Shown here in pieces: positions 55,501 through 64,000 of a DNA stretch of 64,000 bases. The number at the start of each line of letters is the position of its first letter. Positions within the stretch are counted from its first letter, which is position 1. Origin of the DNA: Aporrectodea caliginosa (Eukaryota; Annelida; Clitellata; Crassiclitellata; Lumbricidae). The DNA is taken from the NCBI GenBank assembly GCA_020284085.1, contig JACEVL010000806.1, forward strand, positions 227,001 through 291,000, given 5' to 3'. The notes under the pieces are model-generated. The model was not told the origin of the DNA and did not search any database. It saw only the letters and a program-made list of their open reading frames with translations. Both the position numbers and the translations under genes were made by a program.

Positions 55501-55730
55501 TGTGTATGTATATTGTGAATGTGATATTGCTACATGCTCTTCATTTGTCATATTTGCATCTAGGGATTATCGGTGGTGCTGTTCTGGCGTTGCTATGCAT
55601 CGTTCTGCTCATCATGTTCACGATCTATCGGATGCGTAAGAAGGACGAAGGCAGCTACGCGCTCGACGAACCAAAGAAATCCTACGGCTTTGCCTACACA
55701 AGAGCCCGGGATCAGGAATTCTTTGCCTGA
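36894..55730 (+). CDS. SDC: Syndecan with thyroglobulin type-1 domain (complete, six exons)
   Basis: Exons 36894-36959, 46190-46304, 50109-50321, 52705-52896, 54283-54378 and 55564-55730 join in frame to 282 residues. Order: signal peptide 1-22; acidic glycosaminoglycan-attachment segment with Ser-Gly at 31 and 40; Tg type-1 domain about 67-128 with six Cys (70, 86, 97, 104, 106, 127); Thr/Pro-rich stalk 132-195; juxtamembrane 196-226; TM 228-249 with GIIGG; cytoplasmic RMRKKDEGSYALDEPKK (C1 and start of V) and C-terminal QEFFA (C2). C1 and TM identify a syndecan, a single-pass heparan-sulfate proteoglycan and co-receptor. Introns 2-5 are all phase 1. The Tg1 exon is unexpected in this family and the final EFFA replaces EFYA. 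The exon 2-3 join is inferred from phase only. Confidence 0.92.
38505..38650 (-). mobile_element. LINE 3'-end fragment, antisense (inverted partner of 42,090)
   Basis: GTATCGTATCGTATCTGA then AAAGTCTTCAAGCAACGTAGGGATGAGGG matches, with substitutions, the reverse complement of 42,090-42,240. Confidence 0.8.
38722..39015 (+). mobile_element. tRNA-derived SINE (family B), full-length
   Basis: tRNA-like head with box A TAGTGTAGTGGTTAGTG and box B GGGGTTCAAATCCCC. Body GTACACTGTCGGTGGGAAGA, CATATGCAGAGGCTAAG, ATGGCTGCCTCGTGGGG, ending CTCTCTTCTTC. Copies recur reversed at 17,640, 26,060, 27,005 and 48,930, so the head is a SINE promoter, not a tRNA gene. Confidence 0.9.
39360..39500. repeat. Dispersed repeat pair member 1
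   Basis: GTTAACGACACTGTGT, ACCCTCCTCCTTTC, AGGCTTGGGACTGGCACTA and GTGGCGGAGTTT recur in the same order at 63,850-63,985. Confidence 0.8.
42090..42240 (+). mobile_element. LINE 3'-end fragment, sense
   Basis: Ends AGAGGTGCTTTATAAATTCT and then (GATAC/ACAAT)-type pentanucleotides, like other LINE tails here. The inverted partner is at 38,505-38,650. Confidence 0.75.
43455..43527. repeat. (TA)n microsatellite
   Basis: TATATA tracts in syndecan intron 1. Confidence 0.95.
43881..44191. mobile_element. hAT element remnant (Charlie-like)
   Basis: Left end CAGTGCTGTCAAACCTTTTT; the right end ...GGCCGCATGTTGGATAGCATGG is its diverged inverted partner. Exact 8-bp duplication GTGTACAC at 43873-43880 and 44192-44199. 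Internal 'gggcca' and 'ggccgc' sub-ends are typical of hAT remnants. No ORF. Confidence 0.8.
44955..45770 (+). mobile_element. LINE ORF2 (reverse transcriptase C-terminal) fragment, sense, decayed
   Basis: Frames contain LGITLDSTLTVEF, then LDYANSIFAGVSDLELNRRQ, then a broken HWLPV...RI.LK..LTYKSLQRA and a degenerate APR..NGA segment. This order matches the end of CR1/L2-type reverse transcriptase ORFs. Frameshifts and stops are frequent. It lies in syndecan intron 1. Confidence 0.8.
46190..46304 (+). CDS. SDC: Syndecan exon 2: glycosaminoglycan-attachment segment
   Basis: Acceptor CTGTTTGCAG, phase 0; donor AATG|GTAAGT, phase 1. REAGSGGDDDDEASGFDDTD contains two Ser-Gly sites embedded in acidic residues, as in heparan-sulfate attachment sites; EASG and the DDDD run recall SDC2-type sequences. 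Confidence 0.85.
46335..46445 (-). mobile_element. LINE 3'-end fragment, antisense
   Basis: (ATTC)n then GAATATAGCCCCCTTCAGGG and CTACTCAGAGGGGCTCCAGC, the reversed LINE tail, about 30 bp after the syndecan exon 2 donor. Confidence 0.7.
46446..48925 (+). other. Syndecan intron 2, no exon seen
   Basis: Mostly unique AT-rich sequence with a (TATTG)n tract at about 46,507. A 13-bp match to the hAT end CAGGGGTGGACTG at about 47,309 has no partner. Confidence 0.5.
48930..49235 (-). mobile_element. tRNA-derived SINE (family B), antisense, near full-length
   Basis: AAGAAGAAGAGCAGTCCC tail, body GTATGAAGTGTTAGTGACTT and GGTCAGTGTACTCATCC, then reversed box B GGATTTGAAATCC and reversed box A CTAACCACTACACTATTG. 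It lies in syndecan intron 2. Confidence 0.85.
50109..50321 (+). CDS. SDC: Syndecan exon 3: thyroglobulin type-1 domain
   Basis: Acceptor CTTGCCTGTTCTTGGTTTGTAG; donor AACTG|GTAAGA; 213 bp, phase 1 at both ends. LCERQ...PGAFRPEC, DGEFKPRQC, GECWCVDKEGKEKPGS and VKCP give the six-Cys Tg1 pattern with the CWCV signature and the QC before it. An alternative acceptor at 50043 would extend the ORF upstream but breaks phase with exon 2. Tg1 domains often inhibit cysteine proteases or mediate extracellular binding. Confidence 0.9.
52705..52896 (+). CDS. SDC: Syndecan exon 4: Thr/Pro-rich stalk
   Basis: Acceptor TTGTTGTTTCAG; donor ACGACCA|GTACGT; 192 bp, phase 1-1. Contains SITPSDGDDIVIEDPYTP and KPFTPEKTTERRTSKLHTTT, typical of a disordered O-glycosylated stalk. 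No domain. Confidence 0.82.
53085..53175 (-). mobile_element. LINE 3'-end fragment, antisense
   Basis: ATTTATATAGTGCCACTTGA and GTAGAGACTCATCACTTGTG, a diverged reversed LINE tail. Confidence 0.5.
53240..54235 (-). mobile_element. Non-LTR retrotransposon RT C-terminal fragment, antisense in syndecan intron 4
   Basis: On the minus strand: a decayed FADD-like FVNDDFALVVDW, EVGYMEDF.YLGSYTSTDS, KAN..LGKLERIRRNKGC, KTKIRLYDTMVLNTLLYGSE and KRRPQKNWLKTIRDGLRCLG, in the order of RT thumb and C-terminal motifs. Multiple stops show it is dead. Confidence 0.82.
54283..54378 (+). CDS. SDC: Syndecan exon 5: juxtamembrane segment
   Basis: Acceptor GTGCTGTTATAG; donor TTGCTG|GTAAGC; 96 bp, phase 1-1. 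It ends KTNMFAFIFKDPLILAG, corresponding to the NLF-x-R-x-EVLAA segment just outside the syndecan membrane span. Confidence 0.82.
55564..55730 (+). CDS. SDC: Syndecan exon 6: transmembrane and cytoplasmic domains
   Basis: Acceptor TTTGCATCTAG. IIGGAVLALLCIVLLIMFTI is the membrane span, then YRMRKKDEGSYALDEPKKS is the conserved C1 region plus V start, and RDQEFFA is the C2 end. TGA at 55728-55730. The family-invariant Tyr of EFYA is Phe. Confidence 0.97.
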
Positions 55731-57102
55731 GCGGTTTGAGCATCGGTGTCCCTTATGCCAAACAACTGATAACAGAGTTGCAGTTGCTCGTCCTAATGCC
55801 TGCCTTCTTATACAGTGAAACATCAGATAACTGCGTCCGATTACTGTGAGGACTGATCATTGTAAAACAGGGCATGCATTGTTTTCATGGAAGCGACGGC
55901 CAATATTATCAAAACTCGTCGGTCGTTTTTTAGCTGTACATAGCGACATATTGTGTAAAGGCTTGTTTTTGATATACATATGTATGTGTGTGTTCATATA
56001 TATGTATAGTATATACATACACGTCTTTATTTAGTTTGATTACCTATGTCATTTATATAATCATTTTGAGTTAACGGATGTATAGATAAGGATTCTTTGG
56101 ATAATTTGTGAGCCTCGTTGAAGTGAACAGGTGGTTGCTTAAGTTTGAGGCTCGTTCACTGACTATGCCCATGCCTCTGGCAAACACGTGAAAGCGTAAT
56201 CTTGCGGTGTGCAGCTTTTCTGTTTTGTATTCCTCTCTGTTTGGCAGAATTCCGACGTGCCAATATCAGTGGCTGTGTGTTGTTTTTTGGACATTTATAT
56301 AGCACCTTTCGAGCATGTCAGTGTGGCGTTATTCTGTGGTTGTCTTTGTTGTTTAGTGCACATCTTGTCTGATGAAGTGAATTTGCTGTATGCAAATGAC
56401 TGACTACTATGACCAACCGTGCAATCCAAAAAGCATAACGTGCCCTTCTTATTGTATTTCGTTTCGGTATCCCAGCCCTCAAATTTGGACTGATGATACA
56501 ATAATCATGGATAATTTTCAAATAACGTTGAGGCCAAAATTTCACATCCTACGCTAGGATTTACTCGTGCACAGCTTGTTGCACAACTTCACCTGAGAGT
56601 TTGATTTTGTATTTGAAATCTCTGTTGTCCTTAAATAACAGCCAATGACATCTTTTGATAGACCTCTGCAGCATGCTTCTGGGTGTGCTTTAGTAGCAGC
56701 ACATTGCTATAGCATGCTGTACAACTTACACTGGGTGTACTGTAACACAATTGTGACATCATATTATTATTACAGTAGTATGGCAAATGTTTTAACACTA
56801 CTGCTGGTCTCGGCTCTCAGGCTGTAACAATTAGTGCACAACAGATATGTTACTTCACGTTTAGTCATAGACCAAGATGTAGCGAGCGCTTGTTTATCGT
56901 AACTGTTGCTATATGTATGTGCATCTGACGGGTATTTCAAACGAACAGACTTTGATATTCGGTTTCGAATATCGACACATTGTCACAGTTTTCAGCCAAG
57001 TTAGTTCATATGACAGAAGGTAGTTATTGTTTTTGTCATACACCTTTGACGAACAGTCCAGTTGTTGCCTGTGGTTGAAAGATATAAGGTGCAGGCCTTA
57101 AA

Positions 57103-57275
57103 CAGTATTCCAACAGATGGACAGGCTTTCCTTGATAGGTTGCGGTGTTTAGCGACGGCTTTCAGTTGCTAGTGGCACGAGGATTCGTACCCGAGTTGCA
57201 ATAGTATAAAGTTAACGCAAGAGGACGAAATATTATCAGAGGAAGCAACATTGATTTGATTATTTAGTGGAATTT
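57103..57275. repeat. Direct duplication copy 1 (SINE-like)
   Basis: CCAACAGATGGACAG, CTTGATAGGTTGC, GTGGCACGAGGATTCG, AGTATAAAGTTAACGCAAGA and GAAGCAACATTGATTTGAT recur in the same order about 830 bp downstream. Reversed, GGGTACGAATCCTCG resembles a tRNA box B. A short local duplication of GATTTGATTAT..AGTGGAATTTC follows. Confidence 0.85.
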
Positions 57276-57578
57276 CTTTCTCACATTGATTTGATTATCT
57301 AGTGGAATTTCGAGTTGTCTTTGGTACTGAGTTGTTGCTTCGATATTTTTACTCTTGATGAATGTTTTTTTGGGTCTGCTGTTGATATGACGATTTGTGT
57401 GTGTTGCAATGCGTTTAATTGTCGTGTATTTTGTGCTTGTGTAATACGTCGTCAGGCTTTTTTTTAAATCGTAGTCATTCATGCACAATTATTATTGCGT
57501 CCTAGTTTATTGATACAGTCTTGGAACCTTAATTTAATTTACTTCAATGCGGGTCTATGACGGTGTTTACATCTGTTG

Positions 57579-57584
57579 AATAAA
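57579..57584 (+). terminator. Polyadenylation signal for syndecan
   Basis: AATAAA followed by the T/G-rich sequence CGTTTGTATTT. Confidence 0.55.
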
Positions 57585-57929
57585 CGTTTGTATTTACAGC
57601 TGCTTTAGACGATTCTACTGTCAGTGATTATTTGCTAACAATTTCTTTTTATCTTCCGTCTGAATTCGGTAAATCAGGGCTGTTCAGAAGTGTAGCACAT
57701 TGTGTGCATGCTTCGCTCAGTCGTTTTCTCAGTTTGTTTCTTTATGTCTTCTTGGCCAGTATATGACTTCGATCTTGGTGCACAGATTCTCTAGTCCAGC
57801 TGATAAATGTCTTGAAGTGCTACTTTAGATGTTCAATTACATAGCATTAAAATCTTTGAGGCACATTCCTTTGGTTGAAAGATCTTTTGACTGATTGCTA
57901 ACACTGCTTGTGCATGACTGCACAAAAGC

Positions 57930-58095
57930 AGTTTTCCAACAGATGGACAGCCCTTCCTTGATAGGTTGCTGTGTTTAACGACAGCTTTCAATTGTGTGTG
58001 GCACGAGGATTCGCACCCGAGTTGCAGTAGTATAAAGTTAACGCAAGAGGACGAAATTTTGTCAGAGGAAGCAACATTGATTTGATGATTTATAG
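57930..58095. repeat. Direct duplication copy 2 (SINE-like)
   Basis: Same series as 57,103-57,275 with about 10-15% differences. The reverse-strand box B-like string here is GGGTGCGAATCCTCG. Confidence 0.85.
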
Positions 58096-60949
58096 AGAAA
58101 AATTGGAGAAGCAGTGTTAGCATTTCGTTATCTGGCTCTCTTAATAATTGTCCCAAGGCTTGGCTGTTTGATTGCAATATAGAAGCGTCAGTTGGAGTTA
58201 GAAAGCCATTCTGCATTTCTTTGTGGTTTGCAGAGTTGGCTATGAGCTGGGGATTTAATTAAGGTTGGTATTTGAATTCAACGAATTGTAGATGCAGTAG
58301 GCAATGGCTGTGGGGTGTTAACACGTCAGGGTCCAAGTGTTTCTGTTCTGTTTAGGTTTTCGATCGGCTTATTGGATATTTTGGACTCGGTGTTTCTTTA
58401 AAATCTCTAGAACAGATCTGGACTGGAAACTGGTTAGGTCGTCTGACTGACTTTCTGGAATTGACTGAATCTATGGACAAGCATTGATGTATTTTATCAA
58501 TGCGGTTCTCTTTGTATGGTATAAACTGGTGCTATAGAAGATGTTAGATTAGAAGTGTAGTACTGATAATAAAATGGAAGAGGGGAAATTTGAGACGTGC
58601 ATTCATAGATGACTGGTTTATTATGTTCATGACTTCTGCATTAACCAGAAGTAGTGATTTTCTAAAGCTGGGATCCATGGTCAGAATTTGATATAACTAA
58701 GTGTGTTATAAGGAATCTGCCATGTATCCTGCTTGTCCTGTGGATTCTTGAACACCTGTGTTGGCAAAGTTGTAGGCAGTGTAACCTTAGTGCCATATGC
58801 TGACGGGACTTTTGAATTGATTTCAATGTTGTCCCTGTATTAGATGCTGTCCACTTGTGTAGGCTGGAGAGGGGCAACAGAAACTGAGGTTGCACTTAAA
58901 CTTCCTGGCTTCACCTTTCCACCCTAGACGATGTTTTCATTGTGCTTTATATTACGGAAATTGATACCATCCCAGCCTATTGTTCCAACAGTAACAAAGG
59001 AAGGCAGTTCGACCCAGTCTGACCTCTAACCTGACCCAGTTCTTCGTCATGTTCATTTGAATGCCGAAAGCGGATACTGTAACACCATTGGTATATACGG
59101 TTATCCAGCTCTGTGGCATCATTAAGCATTTAGTCAAATTTAAAGCCATCATACATTGACCTCATGTAGTCATTTCTGTAGAGCAGGCAATGCATGAACC
59201 ATTTAGGCAAGATTGCCATTTCTTTGCCAACAACCTCACTTCCACCCAACGAGCAAATCAAAACACTTGCCGTCAATTTCAATTATTAAACTGATTATCT
59301 TTGATACAATTAAGTAGAAAGGATTCTTAGTAATTGTTTCTGAGCCATGTATATTGCTTCCCCCATATTGTACATGCACTGATCTATAATAAGGAGGCAT
59401 ATGTATATCATATATGGTTACCATACAGAAGTCTACATAAATGTTTAATGGTATGTATACAATTTCATACATAGTCTGATATATAATATAAATGAGGCTA
59501 TAATTAATGTGTTCGAGTGTTACATGTATATATGCTATTGCCATATACATATATACATACACCGGTATAATATGTGTGCTTGCAGTAATGTTTCCTGATG
59601 AGTCCTCGACTAGACATAATATTTGTGGAGACGGCTCTTCGAGACAGAACAACATAGCCGCTTGCTTGATATTTGATCAGACATTAAATATCAGCAGAAG
59701 GCTACCACTTGCAGACAATTGAATATTGGCAGCAAAATACCACTTTGCTTATTATCACTATTGTCACAAAAATACCACTTCCTTTATTCAAATATTGCCA
59801 TTAAAATACCACTTGCTTATTATAAAGTATTGCAAAAAATTGCATAATACATGTATCAAATATTGCCTGTAAAATACAATTTAATTCCTTGTGTTTGGTT
59901 GTACCATGTTCTAATTCCAACTAATTCCTTGTGTTGCGTAATAAATGCAGAAATAACAGCGTTGTAAAGCGGGTGAGAAATGTGAAGGTGTTCGTCTTGA
60001 AAGAAGCCCTTCATGAGAGAAATTGAGGATGGAGCAGGGATTCAGTGTAGCAAGGACAGTGATATCTTTAACGGTAATACTGTTCCAACAGTTTCATTGA
60101 TCCATCTGTGTCAGAGAAGATATGTAAATGTTTAGGAATGCATCAAGAATTTCTACAAATAATGATATAACAAAAAAAATGTTTTACTTCTCGTTTACTG
60201 TTTCTGCTTCAATCATTTGAATCTTTCCAACTAAGGGGTTTCTGCTATCTTTAACTCCGTTTAAGCTATGATTATCATCTAGTTTTGCAGTTTACTTAAC
60301 TGTTTGGAGTTTTCTTTTATGGGTTCAGCTGTTTGCATGAACTGCTTCAACAACTGTTGCCCTTTGACTTGCTCTAATCATGAGATGATGTCATTATCTG
60401 AATGTCTCCTCTCCTTCTATGGCTACCTCATCATCTTCACTGAGCAGCCATACAACGTTCTAGAGTGCAAATAGGTCATATGCTGGTTGATTTGCATTCA
60501 ATGTTTCTGATAGTTTTCTAGGATCGTGGCTAAAATCCTCCAAGTGCCTTTGATTGGAATTTTCTAACAGGATCCTGTTTCAGTATTTACTCGTTTTCTA
60601 ATCAAAACATTTGAGTTTTTTTTCTCTTAGTTGATATTTTTGTTCGACACATCTGCCTTCGATTTGCTAGGATAAACGTTTTCTATTGATAACATTAGGG
60701 ACGCGTTGCTTAGATATTTTATAGAACAGTTCAAGCGAGCAGTTATTTCTTTTCATTGGATTTCAGTGACAGCGAATGTAGGATTTATTTTCTACGCTCG
60801 GATTTTTCAGCTGACGAGCAGAAAACCAGTCGTTTTGTTGTAAAGCATTGTAACTAGATTTCAAACCAATAACAAAATATTTCCGATCTGTTCTTTGATT
60901 TGTAATGTACAATCGGATCAGGCTCAGATTAATGTAAACCTTTTTCTAT
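58096..60949. other. Intergenic, no gene recognised
   Basis: AT-rich. A minus-strand stretch near 58,952-59,152 faintly recalls an RNase H strand (SWITVYTNG) but is too short to call. Short ATACCACTT repeats occur near 59,740-59,815. Confidence 0.5.
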
Positions 60950-61085
60950 AGCGACCGTATATGGCCTCGACCCTGGCCAGTTTTCACTGAATTGATCCAA
61001 TGAGATCCTTCATCACCGCTGCCCGTTTGAATAGGTGTCACGCCCTTTAGGGTCCCCATGTAAGGACCGTGCTAGCCCGAGATTA
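60950..61085. repeat. Dispersed repeat, copy 2
   Basis: GGCCTCGACCC, CACTGAATTGATCC, CCGTTTGAATAGGTGT, GCCCTTTAGGGTCCCC and CTAGCCCGAGA, matching 27,405-27,535 in order and orientation. Confidence 0.75.
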
Positions 61086-62276
61086 AAATCTCTTTAGTAA
61101 GCCACCATGAGGAGGTGAACCGGGAAAAACTCATGCACAGAGTGGCGTGGGACGTATACGCTTGGACCAATGTAGCTAATTGGGTGAAATTACCCAATAG
61201 GAAAACTAGGCTTATATATAAGGGTCCCTTAGCTTCAATGAGCCCATATGGCGGCGACTAGAATTGTTTGCAATAGTTAAAAGCACCGGTTGGAGGTTCG
61301 GGCCTAAACGCGTTCCCAAATCCCTTTCACCTTTGAGGAAGCCGCTTCACAGAGGGGTGGGGGAGGGTCGGGCCCACATTATACCTAGAGGCCATAATAG
61401 CCTTTAATCGGGGCCTGATTCCGGTTTCGCTTCTGTGGTTGCATTTGTCTCATGTTGGCTGTCTGATCATCCGCCGCCAGACTGTGTCGTCGTGTGTTTG
61501 TGCAACTTTGTGGTCGACGCGTTTTAGTGTCATTGCGCCCGATTATTATCAACGATAAATGTTGACCGAGTCTTTTCCTTTTCAGTCGTCGTCTGCTAGT
61601 CGGTGTTGATCTGGCACGATCACTGGTGGGTGGGGTGGGAGCTCGGCGGGGGTTTGTGACTTCAACTGGGTCAGACCAGACTGTCCACTGTTCCCCTATC
61701 AGCCTAATGTTTCTAACCGCAAAAATAGTTATGCCTAATTGCCCTCTTTCAATTTCGCCGTTGGCTCGTTAATTTATATTAATAATAATTGTTTTTGATG
61801 TTATTATTTAACAATAACATTGTTATTACGATTATTCCTTCGTATAAGGAAACCATTAAGTAGGCCTAACTGCTAGCTGTCACTTTTCTAATTTTATTAC
61901 AATGGGGGCGCAAAATTAGCTTTCAGTGGTAGTGGTACACAATACTATGACAAAAACAATTAAAAGTCAACAAGAATATTTAAAGGGGCGCAGTCATCAA
62001 CTCTTGCCTCTGGTCTCTGAAACCCTTCGTTACGCCACTGGTCACAGCATGATGTTAGATGGCATAGTGGGTGATCATTCAACTCCTATTGTTAATGTTC
62101 CTTATCCGATGGCATCGTGAAATTAGCAGCAGATTTTTCGGGCCGTGTAATCAATGGAAAGAGTTGTCCAGCTGCTCGATATTTTGCTGTCGTTGTGCAA
62201 GTATCCGAAGTGATGTAGCCGATTTGTCCAACAACTGCTGGACCGTACCTCGTGCAGTACTGTTGAAAGAGACATG
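61086..62276. other. Intergenic, no gene recognised
   Basis: Contains TATATATAAGGG near 61,213 and a solo hAT-like right end (TTACGCCACTG) near 62,031 without a left partner. Confidence 0.45.
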
Positions 62277-62500
62277 TATCTATCTATCTATGGAATTTAT
62301 ATAGCGCCCCTACAAGATAACTACTCAGAGGCGCTCCCGACCCAGGCCCGGTCAAAAAGGAAGGTCTTAAGTAGTCTGTAGAAAGATTCAGAGAGGTCTC
62401 GCGGGAGAGAACGAAGGTCTGAGGGGAGGCTATTCCAAAAAGAAGGACCAACGATCGAGGAAGCCCGACGCTGTCTAGTAGCAGAGCGAGCATGCGGAAC
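62277..62500 (-). mobile_element. LINE ORF2 C-terminus and 3' end, antisense
   Basis: (CTAT)n, then on the minus strand a GGGCGCTATATAAATTCC tail preceded by frames with FGIASPQTFVLSRETSLNLS and SGAPLSSYLVGALYK, the LINE C-terminal pattern. Its GTCGGGAGCGCCTCTGA segment is shared with the SINE at 15,204. Confidence 0.8.
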
Positions 62501-63034
62501 TATGGATAGTCTATGTATGATAAACGAAGGCTTACCGAAGGCTTACCGTAACTTACGTTTACCTCTCTAATGCGCAGGACATTCGAATGGGTCGCATCCC
62601 ATTTAGCTAGCTTTGAGCGTCGGCTGCGTCTCATGCGCCTCTGTGAAAGAGAGCGTAGGGCCTATACGTATACGGATCGCGGTTCGCTTCCCGAAGATGG
62701 CTTATTTGGGAGATTTCGCACGGTGCCATGGTGACCTTAAATGGGGTGGCGTCTATTCGAACGGACAGCAGTGAAAAATGAGCACGGTCAAGGGAGTCAA
62801 GGCCATACGGTAGCTAGGCCTATATAAAATCGAGTAGGCCTACATTTACGTTCCAATATCGCAGTTGAAAATCGTTCTGGTTAAAGGCTATACTATATAG
62901 GACCGGTCATTAACATTCATTGCCTTGGCAAGACAATCATGATCATCACTAACATTATTAGGCGCCACTATCTAATGAAAAGCATCAAACGATGGTCCCG
63001 AGCGATTGTGAGTTAATGACTAGCTTACGGTCCT

Positions 63035-63135
63035 TTAATACAGTAATCGTATCGGGGAGGCTCGAACCCGTAATCTCCGCGTTACAAGGCTAGCGGTCAA
63101 CCGTCAACCAATCGGCTACCGGGCTACTGTGTCCT
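63035..63135 (-). mobile_element. tRNA-derived SINE head (family A), antisense
   Basis: Reversed: GTAGCCGATTGGTTGACGG... box A, AACGCGGAGATTACGGGTTC and box B GGGTTCGAGCC. It matches the 31,075 copy (CGCGGAGAATACAGGCTCGA). Confidence 0.8.
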
Positions 63136-63849
63136 ACATGGGACGATCGCTGGTCACAAGTAGCAACAATAACCTGTTAGTCTAGCTATAACACTACAAA
63201 ACTACTTAACGATTTCTGTAGCGCCACTATAATTATTACTGAAGCATAAATCGATGGTGCGAAGGACTCTACTGAGCCCATGCGGGGGGCACACCGTGAC
63301 CGTCATCGTAGACCGGCCGGGGTTACACAATAGGCAAGCTAGGCAGCAGTTCATCGAGGCCACGCAACATCAAGGGGACCCACCCAACCACAACACGCAG
63401 CCTGACAGGTTTTGTTTTACGCAGCGTTTTCTAATTGCTTTTAATAGCTCATTCTTGTTAATTGCCAACTCCTGTTAATTGCCAACTCCTGTTACCGCGA
63501 TAAATTCCTGCAGAAGATGAAAGAGTTTGACGCACGGTGGGTGGCCAACGATTGGAATGATCCGTATGACCCATTCTAGTCTTAGTTGCTGGCATGAAGA
63601 CATGGGCGAACATAATGAGACGGGAACAAAGCAGCGGGAGGGGATGGGATGGGGCGGATAGACCGTAATACAGACTACTAAGAACTTGGATGGGCCTGCC
63701 AAATTAGGGTAAAACACGGCAAGGAGGACTAATACAAGAAGCCAAAACCTTGTTGAGCAGGGCCGTGCAGATGCTAGGAATGATTTGATTTGATTTATTT
63801 GTTGCACAGAACAGGTTTTCAGTTACAATCATGAAATAGCCTTGGGTTG
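63136..63849. other. Intergenic, no gene recognised
   Basis: No domain or splice-supported exon seen. A TTAATTGCCAACTCCTG duplication lies at about 63,459-63,490. Confidence 0.45.
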
Positions 63850-63985
63850 CTTGCATGTTTACTGTTTAACGATCACTGTGTGGTAACAAAGACCATTAGC
63901 GTCGCCCTCCTCCTTCGACCTTCATTTAGGCTTGGGACTGGCACTAACAGAGTACTATCAATGGCGGAGTTTGGCCTTGAGTTCA
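63850..63985. repeat. Dispersed repeat pair member 2
   Basis: GTTTAACGATCACTGTGTGG, GCCCTCCTCCTTCG, AGGCTTGGGACTGGCACTA and ATGGCGGAGTTTG match 39,360-39,500 in order. Confidence 0.8.
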
Positions 63986-64000
63986 AATGTAGGCTTGGTC

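Larger units (their letters stand above)
55731..57584 (+). other. Probable syndecan 3' UTR
   Basis: About 1.85 kb from the stop to the first clear AATAAA. AT-rich, with a TA/TG tract at about 55,970-56,025 and no coding signal. It contains one copy of a duplicated segment (57,103-57,275). Confidence 0.55.

Noticed and set aside
58952..59152. Minus-strand segment resembling an RNase H strand (SWITVYTNG)
   Set aside because: Too short, and neighbouring frames show no further RNase H or RT motifs.

Overview
This is a eukaryotic nuclear window from an intron-rich animal. Coding exons are short, bounded by GT and AG, and separated by long repeat-filled introns. The three recognisable genes are animal families: GIGYF, OXR1/NCOA7 with a TLDc domain, and syndecan. 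The repeat load (tRNA-derived SINEs, CR1/L2-like LINE tails, many hAT insertions, tetranucleotide arrays, frequent 'taggcctac') suggests a marine invertebrate, possibly a deuterostome such as an echinoderm. The species cannot be fixed from the sequence. No bacterial, organellar or viral genes were seen.

Layout. (1) 1-1939, minus strand: the 5' coding end of a GIGYF1/2 orthologue. Three exons join in frame (146 residues) and the gene runs off the left edge. A YY1/CRE/E-box cluster near 4,915-4,970 is a promoter candidate. (2) 6,045-7,960: a 27-bp minisatellite split by a hAT MITE, then a 13-bp minisatellite ending in an inverted copy. (3) 10,804-25,436, plus strand: the 3' part of an OXR1-like gene with eight exons and a complete C-terminal TLDc domain. 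Its large first visible exon carries an apparent one-base frame break near 11,300-11,340. (4) 25,437-36,400: an intergenic repeat zone, including a bounded hAT element with an open but truncated TTF/DUF4371 transposase ORF, two further hAT MITEs, palindromic AT tracts and large GGAT arrays. (5) 36,894-55,730, plus strand: a complete six-exon syndecan of 282 residues whose third exon is a thyroglobulin type-1 domain. A poly(A) signal lies at 57,579. (6) 57,600-64,000: no genes, only SINE, LINE and other repeat copies and a direct duplication.

Main points. The syndecan carries a folded, six-cysteine Tg type-1 module on a symmetric phase 1-1 exon, between the N-terminal glycosaminoglycan sites and the Thr/Pro-rich stalk. 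I know of no vertebrate, fly or worm syndecan built this way. Its cytoplasmic tail ends EFFA instead of EFYA. Eight hAT-type insertions have 8-bp target-site duplications readable in the window (seven exact, one 7/8). One SINE shares its 3' segment with the local LINE 3' end. A 33-bp minisatellite in an OXR1 intron repeats a splice-acceptor-like string in nearly every unit.

The three genes are separate transcription units with no evident shared pathway: GIGYF in translational repression through 4EHP, OXR1 in oxidative-stress protection and V-ATPase regulation, and syndecan as a cell-surface heparan-sulfate proteoglycan. All exon boundaries are inferred from splice consensus, phase agreement and remembered family alignments, not from transcripts.
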